From contig NZ_CP026124.1 of the NCBI RefSeq assembly GCF_002902905.1, positions 3,534,001 to 3,598,000 of the forward strand: a stretch of DNA of 64,000 nt, given 5' to 3'. The position numbers and the translations under genes are program-made. Of this stretch, positions 36,652-45,866 are shown one piece after another (the first letter of the stretch is position 1; each line of letters begins with the position of its first letter). The notes beneath the pieces are model-generated. The model was not told where the DNA came from. It saw only the letters and a list, made by a program, of their open reading frames with translations, and searched no databases. Source of the stretch: Achromobacter sp. AONIH1 (GTDB lineage Bacteria; Pseudomonadota; Gammaproteobacteria; Burkholderiales; Burkholderiaceae_B).

Positions 36652-37356
36652 TCAAGCCTGAGTGGGGGCCGCCTGCGCGGCGCGGGCCAGGCCGCCGTGC
36701 GCGTCCAGCAGCCGTTCGCGCCAGGCATGGACGGCGTCGTCCGGCGCCAGCAGTTCCTGCGCGCTGGCGCAGCGCGCCCACATGAACATCCCGAACACCG
36801 CGTAGTCAGCATAGGCCGGCGCGTCGCCGGCCAGGTAGGGCTGGCGCGCCAGCGTCAGGCGCAGCGGCTGCAGGGCGGCGCGCAGCGCCTCGATCTGCGC
36901 CGCATAGCCGGCCGGCAGCTCCTCCAGCGGGCCGAAGCGCTTTTCGCGCGTGACGCGGAAGTAGTCGCGGTCCTTCTCGTGGATCAGCGCGTGGATGGAC
37001 GGCAGCAGCAGCCGGGCCAGGATGGGCACCAGCGTGGCGTCGCTCCAGCTGTTGACGAACAGGCTCAGCTTGCGGCCGGCCTCGCCGCCGAACAGCGAGG
37101 GGCGGTCGGGAAAGGCGTCTTCCAGGTGGCAGGCGATCCGCCAGGAATCGCTGACCGCCTGGCCGTCGTGCAGCAGCACCGGCACCAGCTTCTGGCCGGA
37201 GAACGCGATCTCTTCCTTGTCCGTGAAACGCCACGGCACCGTGGCGGCCGACAGCCCCTTGTGGGCCAGGGCCATGTGGATCTTCCAGCAATGCGGGCTG
37301 AACCGCAGCGACGCGTCGGCGCCGGCCAGGTCGTACAGGGTGAGATCGGGATTCAA
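36652..37356 (-). CDS. glutathione S-transferase family protein
   Basis: The 234-residue protein has a thioredoxin-like N-terminal domain (LYDLAGADASLRFSPHCWKI, then VPVLLHDG and the glutathione-binding SDSWRIA) and a helical C-terminal domain. The form resembles beta-etherase/LigE-like GSTs. I chose TTG 37356 because AAGGAG lies nine bases upstream and no ATG fits. Substrate unknown. Confidence 0.82.
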   Translation of the reverse strand: MNPDLTLYDLAGADASLRFSPHCWKIHMALAHKGLSAATVPWRFTDKEEIAFSGQKLVPVLLHDGQAVSDSWRIACHLEDAFPDRPSLFGGEAGRKLSLFVNSWSDATLVPILARLLLPSIHALIHEKDRDYFRVTREKRFGPLEELPAGYAAQIEALRAALQPLRLTLARQPYLAGDAPAYADYAVFGMFMWARCASAQELLAPDDAVHAWRERLLDAHGGLARAAQAAPTQA

Positions 37357-37414
37357 GGCGATGCGCTCCTTGCGATGGCGGGACGGAAATCCTGACCCCA
37401 AGGATAGCGCGTTA

Positions 37415-37443
37415 CGCCGATCCGCCGGCATGGCGGATCGGCG
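37415..37443 (-). terminator. perfect hairpin downstream of DUF4168 gene
   Basis: CGCCGATCCGCC and GGCGGATCGGCG form a perfect 12-base stem around a 5-base loop, starting 10 bases after the stop of the minus-strand gene at 37454. No T-tract. Likely transcript end. Confidence 0.6.
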
Positions 37444-37453
37444 GGACAGCAGG

Positions 37454-37852
37454 CTAGCGCGTCTTGCCGGACGGATTGAGCTTGGACACGCGCTGCTGCA
37501 ATTGCGGATCCTGCTGCACGGCGCGGCTGATGCCGTTGAATTCGTCGACGGTCAGGCCGTCGGCGCGCACCAGCTGCACCATTTTCTCGTCGGCTTCCTT
37601 GACCAGCTTCTGCTTGGCCTCGTCGGTCTTGGCCGATTCGACCTTGGGCCGATATTCGTCCACGACGCCCGAGACCTTCTGCGACGCCGAGGCAAAGCGT
37701 TGCAGCTGCTGGTCGGACGGCTGCGGCACGGCCGGCGCCTGCATCGGCGATGGCGTCTGGCTGGCTGGAGGTTGTTGCTGCGCCAGGACCGGCGCGGCCA
37801 GGGCGGCGGACAGCAGGGCTGCGTACAGGAACGTGCTGGGGGATCGCTGCAT
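37454..37852 (-). CDS. secreted DUF4168-domain protein
   Basis: The 132-residue protein has a signal peptide (1-24, PVLAQQ), a Pro/Gln-rich linker, then a DUF4168-like helical region (LQRFASASQKVSGVVDEYRP, DGLTVDEFNGISRAVQQDPQ, LQQRV). Function unknown. An AAGGAGG site precedes the ATG. It stands alone. Confidence 0.8.
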   Translation of the reverse strand: MQRSPSTFLYAALLSAALAAPVLAQQQPPASQTPSPMQAPAVPQPSDQQLQRFASASQKVSGVVDEYRPKVESAKTDEAKQKLVKEADEKMVQLVRADGLTVDEFNGISRAVQQDPQLQQRVSKLNPSGKTR

Positions 37853-38011
37853 GGGGACCTCCTTGTGATGCGTAAAGCGTGGCAGGCCAAAGGGGAGCCC
37901 CGTCGGGGCATCCCGATGGATACGGGTCCATGATGGCAAAGCACGCCGGCCGGCCTCAAGTTTCCCGATGTGTTTTCCTGTGTCGGCGAGCCACCGCAAG
38001 GTCGCGGCGAC

Positions 38012-38031
38012 TCCCAGGGCGCGCCCTGGGA
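38012..38031. promoter_or_regulatory. 20-base perfect palindrome
   Basis: TCCCAGGGCGCGCCCTGGGA lies in the 285-base gap between the divergent DUF4168 and GNAT genes. It could be an operator for a dimeric regulator or a hairpin in the GNAT leader. No other feature was seen in the gap. Confidence 0.35.
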
Positions 38032-38137
38032 CGGCGCCGGAAACGTTTTGCGCGATTTGGTAGGCGCTGCTGGCCGCCATGTTTCCTTGCGTGTGCGGCC
38101 GCGCCATAATCTGGGGCCGTCCCTTCCAACCGAGGCC

Positions 38138-38590
38138 ATGCCGTCCATGAGCGCGCTGCGCATTTCCACCGACAAGTCCGAACTCGACGTTGACATGATC
38201 CACGCCTTCCTGCGCGACCAGACGCCCTGGGCGCGCGGCATGCCCCGGGACACGCTGGAGCGCGCGCTGGCCGGCTCGCGCTGTTACGGCGCCTACCTGG
38301 ACGGACGCCAGGTGGCCTTCGCGCGGCTGGTGACGGACGAGGCCACCTTCGCCTATCTGTGCGATGTGTTCGTGCTGCCGGACTGCCGGGGCCGGGGCTA
38401 TTCGCGCGAGCTGATGCGCCACGTGTTCGACGATCCGGTTGTGGCGGCGTTGCGGCGCATCGTGCTGGTGACGACCAGCGCGCATGGCGTCTACGCGCCG
38501 CTGGGCTTCACCGCGCCCGAGCATCCCGAACGCTACATGGAACTGCACCGCCCGGATGTCTATGCGGCGTCGCCGGCCGTTGCCGGCTAG
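38138..38590 (+). CDS. GNAT-family N-acetyltransferase
   Basis: The 150-residue protein has the acetyl-CoA-binding motif CRGRGYSRELMRHV after VFVLPD, and a C-terminal YAPLGFTAPEHPERYMEL segment. It resembles the small stand-alone GNAT proteins of unknown acceptor. A second ATG at 38147 is possible. Confidence 0.88.
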   Translation: MPSMSALRISTDKSELDVDMIHAFLRDQTPWARGMPRDTLERALAGSRCYGAYLDGRQVAFARLVTDEATFAYLCDVFVLPDCRGRGYSRELMRHVFDDPVVAALRRIVLVTTSAHGVYAPLGFTAPEHPERYMELHRPDVYAASPAVAG

Positions 38591-38646
38591 CGAGCCATGC
38601 AGGTTTTCGGTCGCCGGAAAGGCAAGGGCGTGGCAGACCGGCGTTC

Positions 38647-39462
38647 CTAGGCCAGCAGCATGCCCAGCAGCACCAGCGCCAGCAGCACCAGATAGGCGCG
38701 GGCGTGCAGGCGGTCGGGGATGCGCGGGATCAGCGGCGCGCCCAGCCGGATGCCCACCAGCGATCCCAGTGACAGTAGGGCGAAGGCAGGCAGGTCCACA
38801 TAGCCGGCCATCCACGGCGCCAGACCGGCGGGCAGGTCGCGGGCGGCGACGACATAGGCCAGCGTGCCGGCCACGGCCACGGGCAGCGTCAGCGGATTGG
38901 CCATGGCCGCGGCCTGCGCCATCGGCAGTCCGCGCCGGCGCAGCAGCGGCACCGTCATCACGCTGCCGCCCACGCCCAGGAAGGCCGCCACCGCGCCGAT
39001 CGCCAGGCCGCCGCCCGCCGTCGCCGCGCCGCCCAGCGGGCGTGGCTGGCCGCCGCCGTCATGCGCCAGGAAGCCCTGGCGCAGCAAGCAGTCGGCCAGC
39101 GTGACGGCCAGGTAGGCGATGAAGGCCAGGCGCACCAGTCCGCCGTCGATCCGCATCGCCGCCAGCGCGCCCAGCGCCGCGCCCACGGCGATGTAGCCGG
39201 CCAGCGGCCAGACATAGGCGCGCAGGATGTTGCCGGCCTTCTGATGGCGCCGGGTGGCGGCCGCGGCGTTCACGATCATGACGCAGGTGGACGTGGCCAC
39301 CGCGATGTGCATGGCGGCCAGCGCGGCCGGATCGTCGGCCGCGTGGCCGGCCCGCAGGGCGGCATACAGCACCGGTACGGCGACGAAGCCGCCGCCGAAG
39401 CCGAACAACACGGTGGTGACGCCGCTGAGGACGCCGAACAGGGCCAGGACCAGATACAACAT
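38647..39462 (-). CDS. sulfite exporter TauE/SafE (TSUP) family permease
   Basis: The 271-residue protein has about eight membrane helices in two repeats. Both repeats contain the family motif of a glycine-rich turn (FGFGGGFVAVPVL near residue 21, FLGVGGSVMTVPLL near 166). TSUP proteins export sulfite, sulfoacetate or related organosulfur anions. The divergent AraC gene at 39614 is its probable regulator. Confidence 0.88.
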   Translation of the reverse strand: MLYLVLALFGVLSGVTTVLFGFGGGFVAVPVLYAALRAGHAADDPAALAAMHIAVATSTCVMIVNAAAATRRHQKAGNILRAYVWPLAGYIAVGAALGALAAMRIDGGLVRLAFIAYLAVTLADCLLRQGFLAHDGGGQPRPLGGAATAGGGLAIGAVAAFLGVGGSVMTVPLLRRRGLPMAQAAAMANPLTLPVAVAGTLAYVVAARDLPAGLAPWMAGYVDLPAFALLSLGSLVGIRLGAPLIPRIPDRLHARAYLVLLALVLLGMLLA

Positions 39463-39613
39463 GCCGCGATTCCTGCGAAGAATGATGATGGGATCACGAT
39501 AGCGGCGTCCGCCCTGGCCGGCTTTCGAAATGAAGACAGTAATATTCGAGTTTCAGCCAACTCCCGAACAGCCTCCGTGGCTGCCCGCTGCGGGCAGACG
39601 GGAGGACGCCCGC

Positions 39614-40393
39614 ATGCGCAATACCCATATCGACCTGCATGACGCCCTGGACCGCGCGCTCGTCGCCATCGGCAACGACTATCCGGCCGGACACCTGCTG
39701 GACGCGCACGCGCACCGGCGCGCGCAGCTGCTGTACGGCGCCACCGGCGTCATGCTGGTGCTGAGCGAGGATGGCGGCTGGGTGGTGCCGCCGCAGCGCG
39801 CCGTCTGGATCCCGGCCGGCGTCACGCACCAGGTGCGGATGCTGGGGGTCAGCACGCGCAGCGCCTACATCGAGCCGGGCGCGGCGCGCGCGGACGCACG
39901 GGCCTGCGAAGTGGTGGAGGTGTCGCCGCTGTTGCGCCAGCTGCTGCTGGCGGCCGTGGACATGCCGGCGCAGTACGACAGGGAAGGGCGCGACGGCGCG
40001 CTGGCCCGACTGCTGCTGCACGAGGTGGACCGCGCGCCGGCGCTGCCGCTGCACATCCCGCTGCCGCGCGACGCGCGGCTGGGGGCGTTGTGCCAGGCCT
40101 TCATGGCGGCGCCGGACATCCGCTCGCGGCCGCAGGACTGGGCCGGGCGGCTGCACATGAGCCCGCGCAGCTTCAGCCGCCATTTCCGCGAGCACACCGG
40201 CATGTCCTACGCCCAATGGCGTCAGCGCGCCTGCGTGGTGCTGGCGCTGGCGCGGCTGGCGGCGGGCGATCCCGTCACCGTCATCGCGCTGGATTTCGGC
40301 TACCAGGGCCCGGCCGCGTTCTCAACGATGTTCAGGCGCGTGCTGGGCGCGGCGCCCTCCGCCTACCTGCGCACCGACTCGGACCCTCCATAG
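39614..40393 (+). CDS. AraC-family transcriptional regulator
   Basis: The 259-residue protein has an N-terminal cupin-like sensing part (HLLDAHAHRRAQLLYGATGV, VPPQRAVWIPAGVTHQV) and a C-terminal AraC double helix-turn-helix (DWAGRLHMSPRSFSRHFREH, VTVIALDFGYQGPAAFSTMFRR). GGGAGG seven bases before ATG 39614 decides the start over an upstream in-frame ATG at 39530. It is divergent from the TSUP gene. Confidence 0.9.
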   Translation: MRNTHIDLHDALDRALVAIGNDYPAGHLLDAHAHRRAQLLYGATGVMLVLSEDGGWVVPPQRAVWIPAGVTHQVRMLGVSTRSAYIEPGAARADARACEVVEVSPLLRQLLLAAVDMPAQYDREGRDGALARLLLHEVDRAPALPLHIPLPRDARLGALCQAFMAAPDIRSRPQDWAGRLHMSPRSFSRHFREHTGMSYAQWRQRACVVLALARLAAGDPVTVIALDFGYQGPAAFSTMFRRVLGAAPSAYLRTDSDPP

Positions 40394-40423
40394 CACGCAG
40401 GAGGTGCTGCTTCAGCGGGATGC

Positions 40424-40490
40424 CGCGGAGCCGGCTTTGCCGGTCCGCAGGCATGCCCCTGGGGGGGCGCGTCAGCGCTTCGGGGGGGAT
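40424..40490 (+). repeat. GC-rich dispersed repeat, copy D
   Basis: The first 27 bases are identical to 2495-2521 (copy A). They are followed by a G/C-run core and GTCAGCGCTTCGGGGGG. It lies between the AraC gene and the convergent hemolysin III gene, ending two bases before the latter's stop codon. Confidence 0.7.
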
Positions 40491-40491
40491 G

Positions 40492-41139
40492 TCAACCCTT
40501 GGCGTACCAGAGGACGGCGAAGAAGTGGCAGGCGGTGCCGGCCAGCACGAACAGATGCCAGACGAAATGCGCGTAGCGCCAGCGCGAATCGAACACGAAG
40601 AACACCACGCCGCCGGTGTAGGCCAGGCCGCCGGCCACCAGCCACCACAGCCCGCCCTCGGGCACGCGCTCGATCAGCGGGTTGACGGCGATCAGCACCA
40701 GCCAGCCCATGGCCAGGTACAGCCCGGTGGAAATGGCGGGGCGGTTCAGCCGCTTGCTGGCCTTCAGTCCCACGCCCAGCAGGGCCAGGCCCCAGACCAG
40801 GCCGAACAGCGTCCAGCCCCAGGGCCCGCGCAGCGCGCCCAGCGCGAAGGGGGTGTAGGTGCCGGCGATCAGCAGGTAGATGGCCGAGTGGTCCAGCACG
40901 TTGAACAGGCGCTTGGCGCGGTTCAGCGGCAGGGCGTGGTAGATGGTGGACGCCAGGTACAGCAGCACCATGGTCGCGGCGAAGATGGCGGCGCCGGCGA
41001 TGAAGGCCGCGTCGCCCTGGCGCGTGGCGGCGACGATCAGGATGGGGGCGGCGGCCACCGCGCAGGCGGCGCCCAGGCCGTGGCTGACGGCGTTGGCGAT
41101 TTCTTCGCCCAGGGTCTGGGGGCGGTCGTTGGGGAACAT
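40492..41139 (-). CDS. hemolysin III family membrane protein
   Basis: The 215-residue protein has seven hydrophobic segments and the HlyIII/PAQR motifs: GEEIANAVSHGLG at the start, STIYHALP, LDHSAIYLLIAGTYTP, and HFVWHLFVLAGTACHFFAV at the end. These carry the conserved zinc-binding histidines and aspartate. Despite the name, most such proteins are not proven toxins. ATG 41139 was chosen; the upstream extension is not conserved in type. Confidence 0.9.
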   Translation of the reverse strand: MFPNDRPQTLGEEIANAVSHGLGAACAVAAAPILIVAATRQGDAAFIAGAAIFAATMVLLYLASTIYHALPLNRAKRLFNVLDHSAIYLLIAGTYTPFALGALRGPWGWTLFGLVWGLALLGVGLKASKRLNRPAISTGLYLAMGWLVLIAVNPLIERVPEGGLWWLVAGGLAYTGGVVFFVFDSRWRYAHFVWHLFVLAGTACHFFAVLWYAKG

Positions 41140-41447
41140 GCGGTGGAGCGTCCGTGGCGGAGTGTGGGGAATCGGGGCTCCCACCTTAGGCGTTTTGCGG
41201 CGGCGGCTCAAGCGCCGCCTCCTGTAACGGCGAGGCGTGTTCCATCGGCTTGATTTTCGGCAAGCGGGGCCGTCGGTTACGTTTCGGATATGGGTTCCAT
41301 GCGGTTACTGTGTGATACATTTGATCCGCACAAATAATCGGCCCGGACAGGCGACTGGCGCCGCTGCTGGCCGATTTTTCCGTTTCCGGCGGCGGCGCGC
41401 TCGGCGCCCGCTCAATCAAACGCTATCGCATGTTCCGGGGGGCACCT
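41140..41447. other. 308-base divergent intergenic region
   Basis: It holds a 7-base stem hairpin at 41199-41219 (GGCGGCG/CGCCGCC) and a less GC-rich stretch around 41290-41340 likely to contain promoters of the flanking divergent genes. No gene was found. Confidence 0.5.
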
Positions 41448-41636
41448 ATGATTCCTGTCATCGGCATTATGGTTGGGGCTTACATCGTCACGCGCATGAC
41501 CGCGATGCTGACCCGGCCGGACACCAACAAGATCGTCAAGGCGCTCTCCATCGTCACCATCGCGATCGCCTTGCTGTCCTGTCTGGAGCTGTTCACCAGC
41601 GGCGCCGCGATGTCGGCCCGGGCGGGCCGTTACTGA
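41448..41636 (+). CDS. small membrane protein
   Basis: This 62-residue protein has two hydrophobic stretches (MIPVIGIMVGAYIVTRM and IVTIAIALLSCLELFTSGA) around a charged turn (TRPDTNKIVK). I do not recognise a family. A GGGGGG site precedes the ATG at 41448. Its start is set there rather than at 41430. Confidence 0.6.
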   Translation: MIPVIGIMVGAYIVTRMTAMLTRPDTNKIVKALSIVTIAIALLSCLELFTSGAAMSARAGRY

Positions 41637-41763
41637 GCACACGCAGCAAATCCGGCATCCGTCGCCCGGCGGATGAGGCAGTCGGCGGGCCGTGCAGCTG
41701 CGGCCAGGTGGTATCGGGACGTCGTCTTGGGGCAAGCAAGGTTCAACTGGCCGAGGCCTGACA

Positions 41764-42843
41764 ATGGCGCGCAGTTTTTCCACTCTGTTTTTCAAGGCCG
41801 CGAAAAAGCTCGGCAGGATCCAGCGCGCGGCCTTGAACCTGGCCGTGCCCGGCGCCTCCGGCAAGCGCGCCGCCGCGTCGCGCCGGGCGGCGGCCAGGCG
41901 CAGCGCCAATGCCTCGCGCGACGGCGCCTCGCCCTCGCTGGGCCTGGGCCGCTGGGAGGCCTCGCGCCAGTTCACCGACGGCCTGGGCCGGCGTCTCGCC
42001 TTCGCCCGCTACATTCCGCCCGGCGTGCCGCGCCAGGGCATGCCGCTGGTGGTCATGCTGCACGGCTGCCGCCAGACCGCGCTGTCGTTCGCGCAGGGTT
42101 CGCGCATGAACCAGTGGGCCGACGCGGCCGGTTTCATGGTGCTGTACCCGCAGCAGTCCATGGCCCGGCAGGTGCAGCGCTGCTGGCGCTGGTTCCAGCC
42201 CGACGCGCTGCACGGCGGCGGCGAGGCCGACCTGATCGCCGCGCTGGTCCGCTCGGAAGTGGGGCGTCATGGCCTGGATCCGACGCGCGTGTACATCGCC
42301 GGCCTGTCGGCGGGCGCCGGCATGGCGGCTCTTGTGGCGCTGCGGCATCCGCAACTGGTGGCGGCGCTGGCCATGCATTCCGGCCCGGTGACGGGCGACG
42401 CGCACAGCGCCGCCGCGGGCCTGCAAACCATGCGCCGGGGCGCGCTCAAGCCCCTGCGTCCGCTGCTGGAAAGCGTGGCCAATCCGGCCGCGCTGCGCCT
42501 GGGCATGCCGGCCATCATCCTGCAGGGCCAGCTCGATCCCGCCGTGGCGCCGCGCAACGCGCGCCAGCTGTTCGACCAGTTCCGCCTGCTCAATGGCCTG
42601 CACCCCCAGGATGTTCCGGTCGAGCGCGTACTGGGGCTGGGCACGGACAAATCCTATCGCCGGGTCGACATGCTGAAGGACCGCCGCGCCGTGGTGCGGC
42701 TGTGCGAGATCACGCATGTCGAGCATGCCTGGAGCGGCGGCGATCCGGCCGTGAGATACCACAGCAGGGGCGGGCCGGACGCATCGGCGCTGATCTGGCG
42801 CTTCTTCCAGGCACAGCGGCGCGGCACGCCGCCGGCCCTGTAG
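41764..42843 (+). CDS. PHB depolymerase/LpqC-family esterase
   Basis: The 359-residue protein has a basic N-terminal region, then an alpha/beta hydrolase domain with LVVMLHGCRQTA, the nucleophile elbow GLSAGAG (Ser ~182), and a C-terminal HVEHAWSGG with the catalytic His. It resembles polyhydroxybutyrate depolymerase-family and feruloyl-type esterases. A clear signal peptide is not visible, so it may act on intracellular PHB. Substrate inferred only. Confidence 0.82.
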   Translation: MARSFSTLFFKAAKKLGRIQRAALNLAVPGASGKRAAASRRAAARRSANASRDGASPSLGLGRWEASRQFTDGLGRRLAFARYIPPGVPRQGMPLVVMLHGCRQTALSFAQGSRMNQWADAAGFMVLYPQQSMARQVQRCWRWFQPDALHGGGEADLIAALVRSEVGRHGLDPTRVYIAGLSAGAGMAALVALRHPQLVAALAMHSGPVTGDAHSAAAGLQTMRRGALKPLRPLLESVANPAALRLGMPAIILQGQLDPAVAPRNARQLFDQFRLLNGLHPQDVPVERVLGLGTDKSYRRVDMLKDRRAVVRLCEITHVEHAWSGGDPAVRYHSRGGPDASALIWRFFQAQRRGTPPAL

Positions 42844-43004
42844 CCGCGACCGGCGCAAGCGGCTATTGTTCGCGGATCGGGAATGGTGATGTCCAGGCCG
42901 GGCGCGGGCCAGGTTGGCGTGGGCGACGGTAAGATCGCGGCATTCCCGAGGCCCCGCCGCCGTCGCGGCGGGCGGTCGCAAGCACACCGTTGGAACGTCC
43001 CATC

Positions 43005-43529
43005 ATGTCCCTTTCTCTCTACCAGGCTTCGGTGCCTGTATTCGTCCGCGGCCTGAATGTGCTGGCCGCGCTGCTGGAAAAAGCCGAGTCGCATGCCCGC
43101 GAAGCCGGCATCGATCCCGCCGAACTCGTCAACGCCCGGCTGGCGCCGGACATGTATCCTTTGTCTGGCCAGATCCAGCGCGCCAGCGACGCGTCCAAGT
43201 TCGCCGCGCAGCGTCTGTCGCGGATCGAGGCGCCGAAGTTTCCCGACGATGAAACCACGCTGGCGCAGCTGCGCCAGCGCGTGGCCGACACCATCGCCTA
43301 TCTGCAGGGCCTGGCGCCGCAGGCCTTCGACGGCGCCGAAAGCCGCAAGGTCACGCTGTCGTTCGGCGACTTCAAGCCCGAGTTCCAGGGCGACGCCTAT
43401 CTGCTGAGCTTCGCGCTGCCGAACTTCTACTTCCACGTCGCCACCGCCTACGGCATCCTGCGCAACCAGGGCGTGAAGATCGGCAAGCTGGATTTTCTCG
43501 GACCGTATCCGGGCTTGAACCCGGCCTGA
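43005..43529 (+). CDS. DUF1993 domain protein
   Basis: The 174-residue cytoplasmic protein has DUF1993 features: VPVFVRGLNVLAALLEKAE, LAPDMYPLSGQIQRASDASK and FALPNFYFHVATAYGILRNQG. The fold is DinB-like helical, but the metal-binding histidines of DinB are not all visible. Function unknown. It is convergent with the VOC gene nine bases away. Confidence 0.85.
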   Translation: MSLSLYQASVPVFVRGLNVLAALLEKAESHAREAGIDPAELVNARLAPDMYPLSGQIQRASDASKFAAQRLSRIEAPKFPDDETTLAQLRQRVADTIAYLQGLAPQAFDGAESRKVTLSFGDFKPEFQGDAYLLSFALPNFYFHVATAYGILRNQGVKIGKLDFLGPYPGLNPA

Positions 43530-43538
43530 GCGCGGCCG

Positions 43539-44021
43539 CTACTTCGGGCCGCCGCAGCCGCCCATCTTTTCCATGTTCTGGCGGATTTCCTCCGGCGTCA
43601 GGTCGAGCTTGTGCGTGGCCATGGACCAGCGGTGGCCGAACGGATCCACCAGCTGGCCGTAACGGTCGCCCCAGAACATGTCGGCCACCGGCATGGTGAC
43701 CTGGGCGCCGGCGTCCACGGCCTGCTTCATGGCCGCGTCCACATCCTTGACATACAGGTGCAGGTAGACCGGCGAGCCCTTGAGCGCCTTGGGCCCCAGA
43801 CTGCCCCATTGCGGGAAGTCGTCGCACAGCATGATGGTGGAGTCGCCGATGCGCAGCATGGCGTGCATCAGCTTGCCGTCGGCGCCGGGCAGGCGCGCCA
43901 GCTCCTCGGCGTTGAAGGCCTTCTTGTAGAAGGCGATGGCGTCGGATGCGCCTTCGCAGACCAGGTGCGGGGTCAGCGTGTGCATGCCGGGGGGAATTGC
44001 GTGGGTGGCGGGGGTGGGCAT
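43539..44021 (-). CDS. VOC/glyoxalase-superfamily protein (PhnB-like)
   Basis: The 160-residue protein has the tandem beta-alpha-beta-beta-beta modules of PhnB-like VOC proteins: LTPHLVCEGASDAIAFYKKAF, IMLCDDFP, YLHLYVKDVDAAMKQAV and WGDRYGQLVDPFGHRWS. These bind a metal or small ligand. Exact role unknown. It neighbours DUF1428 and a GlxA-type regulator, a common grouping. Confidence 0.85.
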   Translation of the reverse strand: MPTPATHAIPPGMHTLTPHLVCEGASDAIAFYKKAFNAEELARLPGADGKLMHAMLRIGDSTIMLCDDFPQWGSLGPKALKGSPVYLHLYVKDVDAAMKQAVDAGAQVTMPVADMFWGDRYGQLVDPFGHRWSMATHKLDLTPEEIRQNMEKMGGCGGPK

Positions 44022-44126
44022 GGGTTTGCTCCAGGGACAAGGGCGCCGGCCGGGATCTCCGGACGGGCAGGGTGTTTGGCCGGAAAGGCCGGTGACGCAG
44101 GCCCCGTTCGGGCCGGCGGGTGTCGG

Positions 44127-44483
44127 TCAGCTTCCGATCATGGACGTGAAGCCGCCCCAGCACATGCGCTTGGGATCGAAGATGCCTCCGCATTCCATGT
44201 TGGCCAGACGCGGATCGCTCATGGCCAGCGCGTTGATGCGGTCGCGCTCGGCCTTGCTGGCGAACAGGATCCAGGCGAACACCACGGTTTCGTCGGGACC
44301 CGCGCCGGCGGCCTTGGTGAAGGAGGCGAAGGCTTCGTTGTCCAGTTCGTCGCCGCGGCATTCGCGGTAGTCCAGCGCGCCGTGTTCCAGCCATACGGTG
44401 CGCGCCAGTCCGGCCATTTTCTTGTACGCCTGCAGCTCGGCCGTTGCCACGCTCAGCAGGTAACCGTCTATGTACTTTTCCAT
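44127..44483 (-). CDS. DUF1428 family protein
   Basis: The 118-residue protein matches DUF1428: YIDGYLLSVATAELQAYKKMA, VVFAWILFASKAERDRINA and DPKRMCWGGF. It folds as a ferredoxin-like (dimeric alpha-beta barrel) protein of unknown function. GGAG seven bases upstream supports ATG 44483 over 44495. Divergent from the GlxA-like regulator across ~258 bases in which I see no other gene. Confidence 0.87.
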   Translation of the reverse strand: MEKYIDGYLLSVATAELQAYKKMAGLARTVWLEHGALDYRECRGDELDNEAFASFTKAAGAGPDETVVFAWILFASKAERDRINALAMSDPRLANMECGGIFDPKRMCWGGFTSMIGS

Positions 44484-44741
44484 CGATGACTCCATTGCAG
44501 GGTGTTGTTCTACGCGGCGCGCCGCCCGCGCGCCGCTGATTCCGCCGTCCGGACATCGAGCCGGTGAGAAACACTTTATCGGGATCCGCGCGCGCTTCCG
44601 ATAGGCGATTGCGACAATCTTGCGGGTGGATTGCGACAGGCTTCCGGCGTATTCTTTGCCGGGTAAAAACGGGTGTGCCGGATACCGCGCGGCGCGCAGC
44701 GGACGCCGCGCGCCGCCGCCAGAAAACAGGACGATTCCGCC

Positions 44742-45704
44742 ATGAAAAATGTCGCTTTCCTGCTGCCCACGGGCGCGAACATCGCTTCCCTGGAGACCGC
44801 CAGGCAGGGCTTCCTGGTGGCCAACGAATACCTGGCGGCGCAAGGACGTCCGCCCGGATTCAGCGTGCGCACGCTGGCCGTCACGCGCGAGGTCCGGCTC
44901 GATGACGGCCGCATCACGGTCCAGGCCGATGCCGTGCTGGACGAGGCCGGCGCTGTTGACATCTGCATTGCGCCGCCCCTGCTGGGTTCGGTGTCGGACG
45001 TGGTGCTGAACAACCGCGCGCTGATCGAATGGCTGGCGCGCCACCACCGGGGCGGCGGCGAGGTCGCCAGCCTGTGCATGGGCGCGGCGCTGCTGGCGGC
45101 GGGCGGCCTGCTCGACGGGCAGGAGGCAGTGGTGCACTGGGCCGCGCAAGGCATGTACGCGCAGCTGTTTCCCGAGGTGCAGTGGGTCAGCGACCGCGTG
45201 GTCATGGCCGGCGAGGGCATCTACACCAGCGGCGGGGCTTTTTCGGCCGCGCACCTGGTGCTGCACCTGATCGAGCGCTACGCCGACCGCGACACCGCCA
45301 TCTGGTGCGCCAAGTATTTCCAGCTGGACTGGAGCCGGCAGAGCCAGCTGCCCTTCGCCGTGTTCATGGGGCAGAAGGCGCATGCCGACCAGGCGGTGCG
45401 CGCGGTGCAGGAATACATCGAGGGCCGCTATACCGAGAAGATCACGGTCGAGGCGCTGGCCGACCGCCACGCGATGGGGCGGCGCACGCTGGAGCGGCGC
45501 TTCCGCCAGGCCACCGGCAACAGCATCGTCGAGTACGTGCAGCGGGTGCGCGTCGAGGCGGCCAAGAAGCGGCTGGAAAACTCGCGCAAGAGCGTGTCCG
45601 AGGTCATGTACGAGGTCGGCTACAACGACACCAAGGCGTTCCGCGACATCTTCAGCAAGTACTGCGGCATGTCGCCGGTGGGCTACCGGGAACGCTACCA
45701 GTAG
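44742..45704 (+). CDS. GlxA/FtrA-type AraC-family regulator with DJ-1/PfpI domain
   Basis: The 320-residue protein has an N-terminal DJ-1/PfpI-like (class I glutamine amidotransferase-fold) domain, with the Cys elbow VASLCMGAALLAAGGLL and YTSGGAFSAAHLVLHLI. The C-terminal part is an AraC DNA-binding domain (ITVEALADRHAMGRRTLERRF, VSEVMYEVGYNDTKAFRDIF). Members control catabolism or stress genes. Its likely targets are the divergent DUF1428 and VOC genes. Confidence 0.9.
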   Translation: MKNVAFLLPTGANIASLETARQGFLVANEYLAAQGRPPGFSVRTLAVTREVRLDDGRITVQADAVLDEAGAVDICIAPPLLGSVSDVVLNNRALIEWLARHHRGGGEVASLCMGAALLAAGGLLDGQEAVVHWAAQGMYAQLFPEVQWVSDRVVMAGEGIYTSGGAFSAAHLVLHLIERYADRDTAIWCAKYFQLDWSRQSQLPFAVFMGQKAHADQAVRAVQEYIEGRYTEKITVEALADRHAMGRRTLERRFRQATGNSIVEYVQRVRVEAAKKRLENSRKSVSEVMYEVGYNDTKAFRDIFSKYCGMSPVGYRERYQ

Positions 45705-45866
45705 CGTCGCCGCGCAGGCGGCGGCCGGCCTACACAAGGCATACATAATCCGCACAGTTTTTCACATTGCGGCGGGTCGGGCTTTCTACAATTTCCGCGC
45801 TACCCGCGGGTTGCGCGCGTCCGCCTGCAGGCGGATCGCGTCCGCGTCGAACTCTCGGAGAACCGC

